NCBI RefSeq assembly: GCF_003308995.1 | Contig: NZ_QFFJ01000001.1 | Location: 2,418,001 to 2,482,000 of the forward strand | Direction: 5' to 3' | DNA: 64,000 bases | Source: Chitinophaga flava | GTDB lineage: Bacteria > Bacteroidota > Bacteroidia > Chitinophagales > Chitinophagaceae | In this document: positions 36,380 to 44,983 of the stretch, one piece after another | How the letters are laid out: each line of letters opens with the position of its first letter | Numbering within the stretch: position 1 is the first letter of the stretch | The notes under the pieces: generated by a model | The model's database searches: none | Told to the model about the DNA's origin: nothing | The model's input: only the letters and a program-made list of their open reading frames with translations | Made by a program: the position numbers and the translations under genes

Positions 36380-36406
36380 AGGGACTAACATTTATGTTAG
36401 TCCTTA
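36380..36406 (+). terminator. Hairpin after the DinB gene
   Basis: GGACTAACA and TGTTAGTCC form a perfect 9-bp stem with a TTTA loop a few bases after the stop codon. The following T-run is weak. Confidence 0.5.
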
Positions 36407-36445
36407 ACAATTACATCTCCTCTTCTTTAAACCAGGCTACCACTC

Positions 36446-36453
36446 TAGCTTTG
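36446..36453 (+). promoter_or_regulatory. Bacteroidota -7 element for the SDR gene
   Basis: TAGCTTTG matches TAnnTTTG and is 20 nt upstream of the ATG at 36474. Confidence 0.5.
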
Positions 36454-36473
36454 CAGACATAAAATCAATTTTT

Positions 36474-37214
36474 ATGAAACGTCTGGAAAATAAAGTAGCC
36501 CTGGTAACAGGAGGTAGTCGTGGCATCGGTGCCGCAATAGTAAAAAGACTGGCAGAAGAAGGAGCCGCTGTAGTTTTCACTTATACCAAAGGAGCAGAGA
36601 AAGCAGCTGCCATCGTTGCAGAACTGAGCAACAAAGGACTGCGCAGCCTCGCTATCGCAGCCGACAGCGCCGACCCTGCCGCTAATACTTCCGCAGTAGA
36701 ACAAACCATCAAAGCATTCGGGCGTATAGACATTCTCGTTAATAATGCCGGCGTTGCTGTTCTGAAACCTTTTGAGGATTATACCGTTGAAGAATACAAC
36801 TGGACCATGGACATCAATGCCCGTGGCGTGTTTATCACTTCACAGGCAGCCGCTAAACATATGGGTAAAGGTAGCCGTATCATCACCATCGGCAGCTGCA
36901 TGGCCGACCGGGTAAGCGGTCCTTACGGCACCCTTTATGCGATGAGCAAATCCGCACTCACCGCCTTCAACAAAGGCCTTTCCCGTGACCTCGGCCCCAG
37001 AGGCATTACTGTCAATCTGGTACAGCCAGGCCCTATTGATACCGATATGAACCCTGCCAACAGCGAACATGCCGATGCACAAAGAAAAAACATCTCCCTG
37101 GGCGAATATGGTACCGGAGAAGATATTGCAGCACTGGTATCTTTCCTGTCCTCTGCTGAAAGCGGTTATATTACCGGCACCGCCATCACCATAGACGGCG
37201 GCACCAACAGTTAA
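36474..37214 (+). CDS. FabG-like short-chain dehydrogenase/reductase
   Basis: This 246-residue classical SDR has VTGGSRGIG at the N-terminus, the NNAG motif (LVNNAGVAVL), catalytic Tyr155-x3-Lys159 (YAMSK) and the C-terminal GYITGTAITIDGG that is typical of FabG-type 3-oxoacyl reductase homologues. It is not near other fatty-acid genes, so it is more likely a general alcohol or keto reductase. Its last four bases overlap the end of the convergent DinB gene. Confidence 0.92.
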   Translation: MKRLENKVALVTGGSRGIGAAIVKRLAEEGAAVVFTYTKGAEKAAAIVAELSNKGLRSLAIAADSADPAANTSAVEQTIKAFGRIDILVNNAGVAVLKPFEDYTVEEYNWTMDINARGVFITSQAAAKHMGKGSRIITIGSCMADRVSGPYGTLYAMSKSALTAFNKGLSRDLGPRGITVNLVQPGPIDTDMNPANSEHADAQRKNISLGEYGTGEDIAALVSFLSSAESGYITGTAITIDGGTNS

Positions 37215-37765
37215 TAACGCTGGGCACCCACCAGCACATAATACATATAATCTGTATTAGGCCCATCCGTGATACCCAGGTGGCGGCCCATGGTCACCAC
37301 CTGGCCCCGATGGTAAGCGGTATGATTTATAATCTGAGGCAACATCTCATAACCCGGGATATTAAAATCACCAACAAAAGGGATCGTTACCAGATAAGGG
37401 TGTTGTAATTGTTCCGCTGTCATGGAGGATACCAGTTCCATCAGCTCTTCTGATACAGCCACTACTTCGGCCAGCACCTCTGCCACGGACTCCTCGCATA
37501 TTACCGGCCCATAGGTCAGATCAGGATGTTCGCCGCGGAGGTTTTTTATCCACCAGCTGGCAGTGCTCAACATGTGCTTCAGCGTATGTTTGATAGTCGG
37601 AAAGCTGGACACCACCTCTTTTTCCAGTAAAGCAGGGTCCTGTTTCTGCAGCCAGGTTATCATTGTTTGATCAGCCCATAAATTGTAAGCAGCATAACCT
37701 TTGGCGAATTCAGCCAGTGAAGTGGAATGGGTTTCTGTAGTAGTCTGTATCATAGTGTGAATCAT
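37211..37765 (-). CDS. DinB family protein
   Basis: This 184-residue four-helix bundle protein is a second DinB member, distinct from the one at 35865. It shows AAYNLWADQTMITWL at the N-terminus, SFPTIKHTLKHMLSTASWWIKNL with the first metal His, and the IINHTAYHRGQVVTMGRHLG segment with the other metal ligands; it ends DYMYYV, as in the YjoA/DinB subgroup. A later ATG at 37753 is an alternative start. The substrate is unknown. Confidence 0.9.
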   Translation of the reverse strand: MIHTMIQTTTETHSTSLAEFAKGYAAYNLWADQTMITWLQKQDPALLEKEVVSSFPTIKHTLKHMLSTASWWIKNLRGEHPDLTYGPVICEESVAEVLAEVVAVSEELMELVSSMTAEQLQHPYLVTIPFVGDFNIPGYEMLPQIINHTAYHRGQVVTMGRHLGITDGPNTDYMYYVLVGAQRY

Positions 37766-37981
37766 TTACAATACAAAGAAACACCCCTCTTGTGACAGCA
37801 TTATGTCAGTAGTATTTATGCCTTCTCAAAAGTTTTATAAGTAATAATAATATAAACCCCATATCCTGCTAAAAAACATTCCTGCTGTCCGGCATATTTT
37901 ATGATTCCGCCAGCCTCATCATTCTAAATATTTATCTATCAACCAGTTAACCTCATTCACGCTGAAATTCTTCAAAAAAAA

Positions 37982-38012
37982 TTTGCACGAATAAAAAATA
38001 CATTTACCTTTG
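37982..38012 (+). promoter_or_regulatory. Complete Bacteroidota promoter of the marR gene
   Basis: TTTG (37982-37985), a 19-nt spacer and TACCTTTG (38005-38012) match the Bacteroidota sigma consensus. The operator palindrome starts at the end of the -7 box. Confidence 0.8.
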
Positions 38013-38026
38013 TTGTATATACAACA
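38011..38026. promoter_or_regulatory. MarR operator palindrome at its own promoter
   Basis: TGTTGTATATACAACA is a perfect 16-bp palindrome overlapping the -7 box and start region of the marR promoter. The core TTGTATATACAA recurs at the doxX promoter, indicating autorepression. Confidence 0.85.
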
Positions 38027-38041
38027 GTAGTAACTGTAATT

Positions 38042-38494
38042 ATGAGACTGGAGGATGAAATAAAACAGGTAAAATTTAAAAGTGACTATCAGCGAGCCAT
38101 GCTAAACATCGTTTTTACGGCAAACTGGCTGGAAGTAGGCATTTCAAAGATATTGAAGCATTATGACCTGTCTTCCCAGCAATACAATGTACTGCGCATA
38201 TTGCGTGGCAGCAGGCCCAATCCGTTGAACCTGCTGGACATACAGGAGCGTATGATGGATAAAATGAGCAATGCCACCCGCCTGGTGGAGAAGTTGCGCC
38301 AGAAAGGGCTGCTGACCCGTATTCAGTGCCCGTCTAACCGCCGCAAGGTAGAGATTGAAATTACGGATAAAGGCATGGAAGTATTACGGGAGCTGGATCC
38401 GGCCGTAGAGAAGAATGATGAGTTTCTAGCTCAAAAAATGACGAAGGAAGAAGCCCATCAGTTGAGCCATCTGCTGGATAAACTACGCGGCTAA
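38042..38494 (+). CDS. MarR-family transcriptional regulator
   Basis: This 150-residue protein has the MarR winged-helix fold: LSSQQYNVLRILRGS, the recognition region MMDKMSNATRLVEKLRQKGLLTR, the wing CPSNRRKVEIEITDKG and a C-terminal dimerisation helix. Palindromes at its own promoter and at the doxX-yceI promoter mark it as the local repressor. The inducer is probably an oxidant, quinone or phenolic compound, as known for many MarR proteins that control doxX genes; this is inference. Confidence 0.93.
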   Translation: MRLEDEIKQVKFKSDYQRAMLNIVFTANWLEVGISKILKHYDLSSQQYNVLRILRGSRPNPLNLLDIQERMMDKMSNATRLVEKLRQKGLLTRIQCPSNRRKVEIEITDKGMEVLRELDPAVEKNDEFLAQKMTKEEAHQLSHLLDKLRG

Positions 38495-38498
38495 TTTT

Positions 38499-38529
38499 TT
38501 TGCCCTAACAATTGTATATACAATATTTG
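38499..38529 (+). promoter_or_regulatory. Promoter and MarR operator of the doxX-yceI operon
   Basis: TTTG (38499-38502) and a near-consensus -7 box AATATTTG (38522-38529) are 19 nt apart. The perfect 14-bp palindrome ATTGTATATACAAT (38511-38524) lies in the spacer, sharing the 12-bp core of the marR operator. Confidence 0.8.
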
Positions 38530-38572
38530 TTCACACCTATAATTACAACACACACTTTTTAAACAACATTTT

Positions 38573-39007
38573 ATGTTAAAACGATTATTGCAAACCGATG
38601 ATAACCTTACTTCCTTCATCATCCGTATCACCGTAGCCCTTGTAATGCTGCCACACGGTCTTCAGAAACTGGTTGGTATGTTTGGTGGTTATGGCTTTAA
38701 GGCAACGATGAACTTCTTCACCTCCAACGGCACCCCTGCTGTCCTGGCTTTCCTGGTGATCATCACTGAAAGCATCGGTGCTTTGCTGATCCTCTTCGGT
38801 TTTACTACACGCCTGTGGGCCCTGATGCTGACAGTCATCATGCTCGTAGCTACCAATATGCACTCCGCCAACGGTTTCTTTATGAACTGGGCCGGTACCC
38901 AGAAAGGAGAAGGGTTTGAATACCATCTGCTGGTAATCGGTATCTGTATTGCCCTGATCGTTAAAGGTGCAGGCCGCTGGTCTGTAGACCGTCAGCTGAC
39001 CAAATAA
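38573..39007 (+). CDS. DoxX family membrane protein
   Basis: This 144-residue inner-membrane protein has four helices and the DoxX signature RITVALVMLPHGLQKLVGMFGG and ITESIGALLILFGFTTRLWAL. DoxX proteins take part in redox stress responses and thiol or quinone metabolism. It is followed 36 bp later by yceI, and the MarR palindrome lies in its promoter, so it is probably induced by the MarR ligand. Confidence 0.92.
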   Translation: MLKRLLQTDDNLTSFIIRITVALVMLPHGLQKLVGMFGGYGFKATMNFFTSNGTPAVLAFLVIITESIGALLILFGFTTRLWALMLTVIMLVATNMHSANGFFMNWAGTQKGEGFEYHLLVIGICIALIVKGAGRWSVDRQLTK

Positions 39008-39043
39008 TTTTTTTAATTCTTTTCAATAAAACAACAACAAAAC

Positions 39044-39631
39044 ATGAAGAAAGCGTTTTTTTCTACCGCCCTCCTGGTATTAGCCAGCATTGCCTCTTTT
39101 GCACAGGTTAAATGGAATGCAGATCCGGCACATACCGCCATCATCTTTAGTGTAAAACACCTGGGCATCAACTTTGTACAGGGTCACTTTGCCAAATTCA
39201 ATGGCACTATTGAAACTGCAGACAGCACCAACTTTCAGAATGCAAAAGTAGAATTCACCGCTGATGTGAACAGCATCAACACCGGCATCGAACAGCGTGA
39301 CAACCACCTGAAAACCGATGACTTCTTCAATGCGACGCAGTTCCCTGAGATCAAGGTAAAAAGCGTTTCCTTCAAAAAAATAGCAGGCAACAAATATGTA
39401 ATGCTGGCCGATGTGACCATGCGCAACACTACTAAACGTGTACCCTTTGACGTTACTTACAACGGTGTTGTAAAAGACCCATGGGGACTGTGGAGAGCAG
39501 GTTTCACCGCCAAAGCAACTGTTAACCGCCTGGACTTCGGTGTAAAATATGCCGACAAATTAGCTACCGGTGTATACGCAGTAGCGCCTACCGTAGATAT
39601 TCTGGTAAACGCAGAAATTGTTAAGCAGTAA
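39044..39631 (+). CDS. Secreted YceI family protein
   Basis: This 195-residue protein has a signal peptide (ending ASFAQ) and a complete YceI lipocalin-like beta-barrel: WNADPAHTAIIFSVKHLGINFVQGHF, then DFFNATQFPEIKVKS, RNTTKRVPFDVTYNG and GFTAKATVNRLDFGV. YceI proteins bind long isoprenoids such as polyprenols or ubiquinone precursors in the periplasm. It is co-transcribed with doxX. A second YceI without signal peptide is encoded at 41737. Confidence 0.94.
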   Translation: MKKAFFSTALLVLASIASFAQVKWNADPAHTAIIFSVKHLGINFVQGHFAKFNGTIETADSTNFQNAKVEFTADVNSINTGIEQRDNHLKTDDFFNATQFPEIKVKSVSFKKIAGNKYVMLADVTMRNTTKRVPFDVTYNGVVKDPWGLWRAGFTAKATVNRLDFGVKYADKLATGVYAVAPTVDILVNAEIVKQ

Positions 39632-39657
39632 TTGGTGAGCATATAAAGGAACATGAT

Positions 39658-39691
39658 AACAAAGCGGCAAAGGATTCTTTGCCGCTTTGTT
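39658..39691 (+). terminator. Terminator of the doxX-yceI operon
   Basis: A perfect 15-bp stem (AACAAAGCGGCAAAG with CTTTGCCGCTTTGTT) with a GATT loop follows yceI. The T-run is short because T residues lie in the stem. Confidence 0.85.
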
Positions 39692-39742
39692 GCTTTATGA
39701 TAAAACAGTAGATTTGCTGGCATTCAAAAAAACTATCCGTCC

Positions 39743-40369
39743 ATGGCCGTCGGCAACATTTTCCTCGGTTCTGTAAAAAAATTCAACCAGCAGCAGATAG
39801 AAACCCGGTTTACATTAGTGATACTACCCCTCATACCACAGTACTCCATGGTAGTAGTAGGGAAAGAAAAAAGCGGGCGGGAAGGTTTCAGGATTAAGCT
39901 ACACCGGCAAAGTGTGATTGCGGGTTATCTTCGTTCACCCCTTACCGTAGGCAGCCTGACTGCCATCCTGATAGCGGGAGACAGGCCCGGTACCTTATCA
40001 ATCACGATAGCGGTACTGCTTACGCTTGCAGCGTTGTATATGCTGTTTTTATACGGCCACACCCGACAGGAAGAAAAGGAAGAACGAGCGCTGATGCAGG
40101 AACTCACTGGTATTGCAGCAATGGCCAGCTGGTTTGATGAAGAAAGTTGTCAGGTCCAGTATAATGCTATCAATGACAGCTATAAAGACAACTACGCCAA
40201 CAATAATTGGAAAACGGATCTGCAAAACAATAATATCAACTATCAGAAGATGCCACTGATCTATGGCCTGGCTATTTTCAATGCCACCATACATCCATCG
40301 GATGAAAACCGTGCTTTGCGTAACAAAGCTAAAATGTTGTATGATGGCATGAAAAAAGTATACGGATAA
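39743..40369 (+). CDS. Uncharacterised membrane protein, 208 residues
   Basis: I do not recognise the family. The protein has a soluble N-terminal part resembling a short beta domain (LVILPLIPQYSMVVVG), a hydrophobic stretch of two helices at about residues 75-108 (SLTAILIAGD ... IAVLLTLAALYMLFLYG) and a hydrophilic C-terminal half rich in Asn and Asp (YKDNYANNNW). It has no neighbour on its strand after the yceI terminator. Confidence 0.7.
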   Translation: MAVGNIFLGSVKKFNQQQIETRFTLVILPLIPQYSMVVVGKEKSGREGFRIKLHRQSVIAGYLRSPLTVGSLTAILIAGDRPGTLSITIAVLLTLAALYMLFLYGHTRQEEKEERALMQELTGIAAMASWFDEESCQVQYNAINDSYKDNYANNNWKTDLQNNNINYQKMPLIYGLAIFNATIHPSDENRALRNKAKMLYDGMKKVYG

Positions 40370-40375
40370 GGTTGT

Positions 40376-41626
40376 TTATTTCTTTTTCTTCTTTTTCTTT
40401 TTCAGTTTATCCATCTCCTCGTGGTGCTGATCTATCAGCAGCTGCCAGTTATCATTCGGTACTTCTTCCGAGAAACGGATGGTTTCCTGGTAGTCACCTT
40501 TATTGATTTTCATCTCTGTGATTTCTTTACCGATAAATTTCTGGATGTCTGCCAGCAGCGGCTTTTCTTCGGTACTGCAGAAAGAAACGGCCTGTCCTTT
40601 TTGTACGCCACGGCCGGTACGGCCTACGCGGTGTACATAGTTTTCGGGGACGTCGGGCAGGTCGTAGTTAACCACATAATCTACGTTGGGGATATCGATA
40701 CCACGGGCATTTACATCGGTGGTGATCAATAAGGGCACTGCACCTTCTTTGAATTCGCTCATCACCTGGAGGCGGTCATCCTGCTCCTTGCCACCGTGCA
40801 TGGCCAGGGAGCTGATACCTACACGCGCCATAGCAGCCACCACTCTTTCGGCCCTTACTTTGGTACGTACAAACACCAGTATTTTTTTGCCGGGAAACTC
40901 CCTTACCAGGCGTTCCAGGAAGAAACGTTTATCGTCCATTTCCACGTAGGCCACGGCGTGGCTCACGTTTTTGGATACCGGGTCTTCCGGGGAGATCTGG
41001 ATACGGATAGGGTTGTTGACTACCGAATATGCCAGGTCTTTGATGTCTTTATCGAGGGTAGCGGAAAAGAACAGGGTTTGGTGATCGCGGGGGATATGTT
41101 TGATCACATCGCGGATATCGCGGATAAAGCCCAGGTCGAGCATATGGTCGGCTTCATCGAGAATCAGCGTTTGTACCTTACTGAGGTCGAGGTGTCCCTG
41201 ATTGATCTGGTCGAACATACGGCCGGGGGTGGCAATGAGCACGTCTACCCCTTTCTCCAGGAATTTAACCTGTGGTTCCTGGTCAACGCCGCCTACCATA
41301 GCCAGGATGCGGAGTTCGGTGAATTGAGCGATCTGTTGGAACACGCCGGCTATCTGAATGGCCAGTTCGCGGGTGGGCACCATTACCAGACACTTCACTT
41401 CATACTTGCCTTTCCGGGAGCGCCGTTCCTGCTGATGAAGCCGGTGGAGCACCGGAATGGCAAATGCAGCCGTTTTGCCGGTGCCTGTCTGGGCAATGGC
41501 CATCACATCATCTCCCTTAAGAATAGAAGGAATCGCTTTGTACTGGATGTCGGTAGGACGTTTAAAGCCCAACTCAGCCAGGCTCTCCTTGATGTCAGGA
41601 GATATATTGTACTGTTCAAATTTCAT
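40376..41626 (-). CDS. DEAD-box ATP-dependent RNA helicase (RhlE-like)
   Basis: This 416-residue helicase has all motifs: Q motif region, Walker A AQTGTGKT (45-52), PTRELA (84-89), TPGRM (133-137), DEAD (157-160), SAT (188-190), ARGIDIP and HRVGRTGR. It remodels RNA, for example in ribosome assembly or cold-shock mRNA turnover. The C-terminus is short and ends in a run of lysines (eight in a row), a typical RNA-binding basic tail. It is convergent with the gene at 39743, 6 bp apart. Confidence 0.95.
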   Translation of the reverse strand: MKFEQYNISPDIKESLAELGFKRPTDIQYKAIPSILKGDDVMAIAQTGTGKTAAFAIPVLHRLHQQERRSRKGKYEVKCLVMVPTRELAIQIAGVFQQIAQFTELRILAMVGGVDQEPQVKFLEKGVDVLIATPGRMFDQINQGHLDLSKVQTLILDEADHMLDLGFIRDIRDVIKHIPRDHQTLFFSATLDKDIKDLAYSVVNNPIRIQISPEDPVSKNVSHAVAYVEMDDKRFFLERLVREFPGKKILVFVRTKVRAERVVAAMARVGISSLAMHGGKEQDDRLQVMSEFKEGAVPLLITTDVNARGIDIPNVDYVVNYDLPDVPENYVHRVGRTGRGVQKGQAVSFCSTEEKPLLADIQKFIGKEITEMKINKGDYQETIRFSEEVPNDNWQLLIDQHHEEMDKLKKKKKKKK

Positions 41627-41678
41627 TTACGCCGGTTATCTGCGGCGAAGATAAACCAATTACCGCACGCAAAGAAGG

Positions 41679-41723
41679 AAAGCGCCGGAGCCGGGGGAGA
41701 AAGCCCTCCGGCTCCGGCGCTTT
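41679..41723 (-). terminator. Strong terminator hairpin after the cytoplasmic yceI
   Basis: A GC-rich 16-bp perfect stem (41679-41694 with 41708-41723), extendable by further pairs, sits 13 bp after the yceI stop codon on the minus strand, followed by TTCTTT. Confidence 0.8.
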
Positions 41724-41736
41724 AACCGGGATATGA

Positions 41737-42261
41737 TCAGGATTTGACCAACTGTATTTCCATATTCAGTTTCACTTCATCACTCAGTACGATACCGCCG
41801 GCTTCAGTGGTGGCATTCCAGCGCAGGCCATAGTCTGCGCGGTGTAAGCGGCCTTTCAGCGCAAAGCCTGCTTTGTGCTGGCCCCAGGGGTCTACGGTAG
41901 TACCACTATGCTCCACCTCCAGCTCAATAGGGTGGGTTTGGCCTTTGATGGTCAGTTCGCCCACCAGCTTATAGTTCTCCCCATCTATTTTTTTAACTTT
42001 TTTAGAGACGAAGCTGATTTTAGGGAAAGTAGCAGCATCAAAGAAATCGCCATTGCGGAGATGTTCATCCCGCTGCTGGTTTTGGGTGTCGATACTGTCT
42101 GCTGCCGCTTCGAAGGAGATAGAAGCGTCATGAAAATCGTCGCTCTCTGTTTGTACACTGCCGGAGAAGCGTGTAAAGTAACCACTCACATTGGTGATCA
42201 TAAGATGTTTTACTTTGAATCCTATTTCACTGTGTGATTCATCAATTTTCCAGTTAGTCAT
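41737..42261 (-). CDS. YceI family protein without signal peptide
   Basis: This 174-residue YceI barrel starts directly with WKIDESHSEIGFKVKHLMI and has DFFDAATFPKISFVSK, KGQTHPIELEVEHSG and the conserved GLRWNATTE(A)GG end. No signal peptide is present, so it is expected in the cytoplasm, unlike the YceI at 39044. It lies alone between the helicase gene and a divergent DUF4184 gene. The ligand is presumably an isoprenoid-like lipid. Confidence 0.93.
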   Translation of the reverse strand: MTNWKIDESHSEIGFKVKHLMITNVSGYFTRFSGSVQTESDDFHDASISFEAAADSIDTQNQQRDEHLRNGDFFDAATFPKISFVSKKVKKIDGENYKLVGELTIKGQTHPIELEVEHSGTTVDPWGQHKAGFALKGRLHRADYGLRWNATTEAGGIVLSDEVKLNMEIQLVKS

Positions 42262-42437
42262 AGCACATTGTTTTTTTTATGTTTCAAAGACATAACAAAT
42301 TTAGGTCCTGACACGCCTACGGATGTTGGATAAAATACCGGAAATGATGTACTATTTGCACGCGGAGGATAATTTAATGTGGGAAATTTTAACATTATTT
42401 CTACATATGCTTTAATTTTAGTAACAACTACGCACCT

Positions 42438-43175
42438 ATGCCGTTCACGATTTCACATATCGCCATTGTTCTGCCTCTCACGTGTAAACACCGTCCTTAC
42501 CTTTCGTTGACCGGCCTGATGATCGGTGCTATGGCGCCGGATTTCCTCTATTTTGTATTATTCAATCCTTATTTTGACGGAGGACATAGCTGGTGGGGCA
42601 TTTTTGCATATGATATTCCATTGTCGCTGGCGCTGGCCTTTCTGTATCACGAAATAGCCCGGCCTGCGCTGGTCCGTTATCTGCCAGCCTGGGCAGGGTC
42701 GAGGCTGCATCATTTCCGGTATTTCCACTGGGGGAGCTATTTCAGGCGGCATTATCTGGTAGTGACCGGCTCCATCATTGCCGGTACCCTGTCACATTTT
42801 TTCCTGGATGCCTTTACACATGGGAATGGTTACTTTGTACAGCTGATGCCCTTCCTGCAGGGAGATGTACAGGTATTCGGACAGACGATGGAAGCATGGT
42901 ATCTGATGCAGTATATCACGTCACTGGCTGGCCTGTTGCTGCTGTTTTATTTTTTCATGAAGATACCTGCCGATCCGCTTCCTGCCGGGCAGCCGGCGCG
43001 AAACAAGGTCGTATTCTGGCTGCTGACAATCGTCGTTACCAGCATTATCCTACTGCTTTATCAACAGCAGCCCCTGCTGTACCGTAAAAGTATCGACTAC
43101 CTCGCTATTGTGATGGCTGCTATATTTTATGGATTCTTTGCCGTAGTATTGGGCAAAAAACTAACCAGGCTATGA
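42438..43175 (+). CDS. DUF4184 family membrane protein
   Basis: This 245-residue polytopic membrane protein shows the DUF4184 signature start MPFTISHIAIVLPL and a conserved acidic/His block GAMAPDFLYF. A second histidine-rich conserved segment is GTLSHFFLDAFTHGNG, resembling metal-dependent membrane hydrolases of the YdjM/LexA-type family. Function is unproven. Its stop overlaps the start of the DUF1697 gene by four bases (ATGA), indicating translational coupling. Confidence 0.88.
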   Translation: MPFTISHIAIVLPLTCKHRPYLSLTGLMIGAMAPDFLYFVLFNPYFDGGHSWWGIFAYDIPLSLALAFLYHEIARPALVRYLPAWAGSRLHHFRYFHWGSYFRRHYLVVTGSIIAGTLSHFFLDAFTHGNGYFVQLMPFLQGDVQVFGQTMEAWYLMQYITSLAGLLLLFYFFMKIPADPLPAGQPARNKVVFWLLTIVVTSIILLLYQQQPLLYRKSIDYLAIVMAAIFYGFFAVVLGKKLTRL

Positions 43176-43699
43176 CCAGATACGTTGCCTTTCTGCGGGC
43201 AGTTAATGTGGGGGGAAGACAAGTGAAGATGGAAGTACTCAGAGAACTATTTTCACAGGCAGGGTTTAAAAACGTAAAGACCTATATACAAAGCGGGAAT
43301 GTGATCTTCGACAGCAGCAGTAAAGACTGTGCCTCGCTGGAGAATAAAATAGAGCAATTGCTGTTGAAAAACCTGGGATTTGATGTACCTACCTGTATAC
43401 GATCTACAGCTGAACTAAGCGCTGTGGTGGACAACACCCCTTTCCCCGGTATTATCCCCAATAAAGAATTACAGATTTATGTAGCCTTCCTGCAGACATG
43501 GCCCGGCAAAGAAGCCATCGCCATCCTGGAGACCATGCAAAACGATATAGAAACCTATCGTATCAACGGCCGGGAAGTATATGTGCTGACAAAAAAAATC
43601 GAGGGCGGCAATCCCTTCTCCAACAATTTCCTTGAAAAAAAGCTGCGCCTTGTGGCCACGACCCGTAATTGGGCCACCATCCAGAAAGTGCTGTTGTGA
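43172..43699 (+). CDS. DUF1697 family protein
   Basis: This 175-residue soluble protein has the diagnostic DUF1697 start YVAFLRAVNVGGRQVKMEVLREL, then TYIQSGNVIFDS and a C-terminal NNFLEKKLRLVATTRNWATIQKV. The family is widespread, structure known (ferredoxin-like), role unknown. It is translationally coupled to the DUF4184 gene. Confidence 0.93.
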   Translation: MTRYVAFLRAVNVGGRQVKMEVLRELFSQAGFKNVKTYIQSGNVIFDSSSKDCASLENKIEQLLLKNLGFDVPTCIRSTAELSAVVDNTPFPGIIPNKELQIYVAFLQTWPGKEAIAILETMQNDIETYRINGREVYVLTKKIEGGNPFSNNFLEKKLRLVATTRNWATIQKVLL

Positions 43700-43733
43700 T
43701 TGAGGGATTTAGGCAGCATTTAAATCATAAATC

Positions 43734-44852
43734 CTAAAACAGGTTTGTGTCAGGCCATTGTGTAGTGGTATCGTTCACAGCCTTCCAGATCAATCCGTCC
43801 AGATCGTTATAGAAAGCTTTGTTGGTACGGGTATTACATAACAGTACCCAGTTAAACCCTTTAGCGGCACGTACTATTTCGCTGGCAGTACCGGGCAGGG
43901 AACCGGTATGCCACCAGTTGTTCCAGCTGTTGACTGCCCAGCCCAAAGCATAGCCCGGATTAGCTACAGAGCCGGTCGTCATGGTTTTGGTGCTTGCATG
44001 AGAGAGCAGGTCGGGGTGGGTATCAAAACCATCAGTGGCCGCCAGGAAGCGGGCCAGTCCGGTAGCGGAAGCGATCCAGCCGCCATGGGAGTCCATCCTG
44101 GACAGATTAAAACCATAAGGTTGTTCCTCCCGGTCGTAATACACTACTTCACCGGCTTTCCTTTCTGACAGTGTATTTCCGCCGATGGCCATGTCTGTGA
44201 TGCCCATCTGTGCACATACAGCATCCTGTACATATTGTGCATAACTTTTGCCCGTTACCTTTTCTATCACACGTCCCAGCACACAATAGCCGAAATTGGA
44301 ATAGGCGTATACCTTGCCTGGCTGATACTTCAGCGGCCGCTGGTCGAGGGTGCGGGAGATCAGCGTATCGGCAGTCCATTCCGGATGGCTGAACATAGGG
44401 TCCTGTGCATCGTTGGTCCAGCCGCCAGCCGTATGTTCCAGCAGCTGCTGCACCGTTATTTCCTGCAGCCATGCTGAATAGGGCTTGCTACCGTAAACGG
44501 TGCCCAGCAAGGCACCCGGGCCGAATACCTTGCGATGGAGAGACAGGCGTCCTTCTTCCACCAGTTTTAGTATAGCCACTGCCGTTATACACTTGGATAC
44601 GCTGGCAATACGGAAACGGCTATCCGCAGTTACCTTTTCGCCGCTGCTTTTATCGGCCACACCATACCCCCTGGCATACACCAGCTTCCCATTACGTGTG
44701 ATGGCCACCGCCATACCCGGCACTTTATATTTCGACATAAACGCTTTGACAGCGCGGTCTACCTGCTGTATCTCCTGGGCATTGGCCGAAACAGCCCACC
44801 ACAGGCTGAGTATCAATAAAACACTATTTATTCTGAAGGGCATTTTCATCAT
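43734..44852 (-). CDS. Serine hydrolase, class C beta-lactamase-like
   Basis: This 372-residue secreted protein (signal ending ANAQ) has the serine beta-lactamase/DD-peptidase motifs: SxxK at Ser84-Val-Ser-Lys87 (SVSK), YSN at 184-186 and HTG (WWHTGSLPG) near residue 320. Many such Bacteroidota proteins are DD-peptidases or esterases rather than true beta-lactamases, so antibiotic resistance is not inferred. It stands alone, divergent from the phosphodiesterase gene. Confidence 0.9.
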   Translation of the reverse strand: MMKMPFRINSVLLILSLWWAVSANAQEIQQVDRAVKAFMSKYKVPGMAVAITRNGKLVYARGYGVADKSSGEKVTADSRFRIASVSKCITAVAILKLVEEGRLSLHRKVFGPGALLGTVYGSKPYSAWLQEITVQQLLEHTAGGWTNDAQDPMFSHPEWTADTLISRTLDQRPLKYQPGKVYAYSNFGYCVLGRVIEKVTGKSYAQYVQDAVCAQMGITDMAIGGNTLSERKAGEVVYYDREEQPYGFNLSRMDSHGGWIASATGLARFLAATDGFDTHPDLLSHASTKTMTTGSVANPGYALGWAVNSWNNWWHTGSLPGTASEIVRAAKGFNWVLLCNTRTNKAFYNDLDGLIWKAVNDTTTQWPDTNLF

Positions 44853-44983
44853 CCGTAAGATAAATCAAAAAGTATCCTGTACCGTTAAATTTAGTTTATG
44901 AATCGCAGTAGCCCGGCTAAAGGTTATTAGCGGGCAACTGAATATCGTATCTTGCAGTTTACCGAACATTCAAAATAATATTC

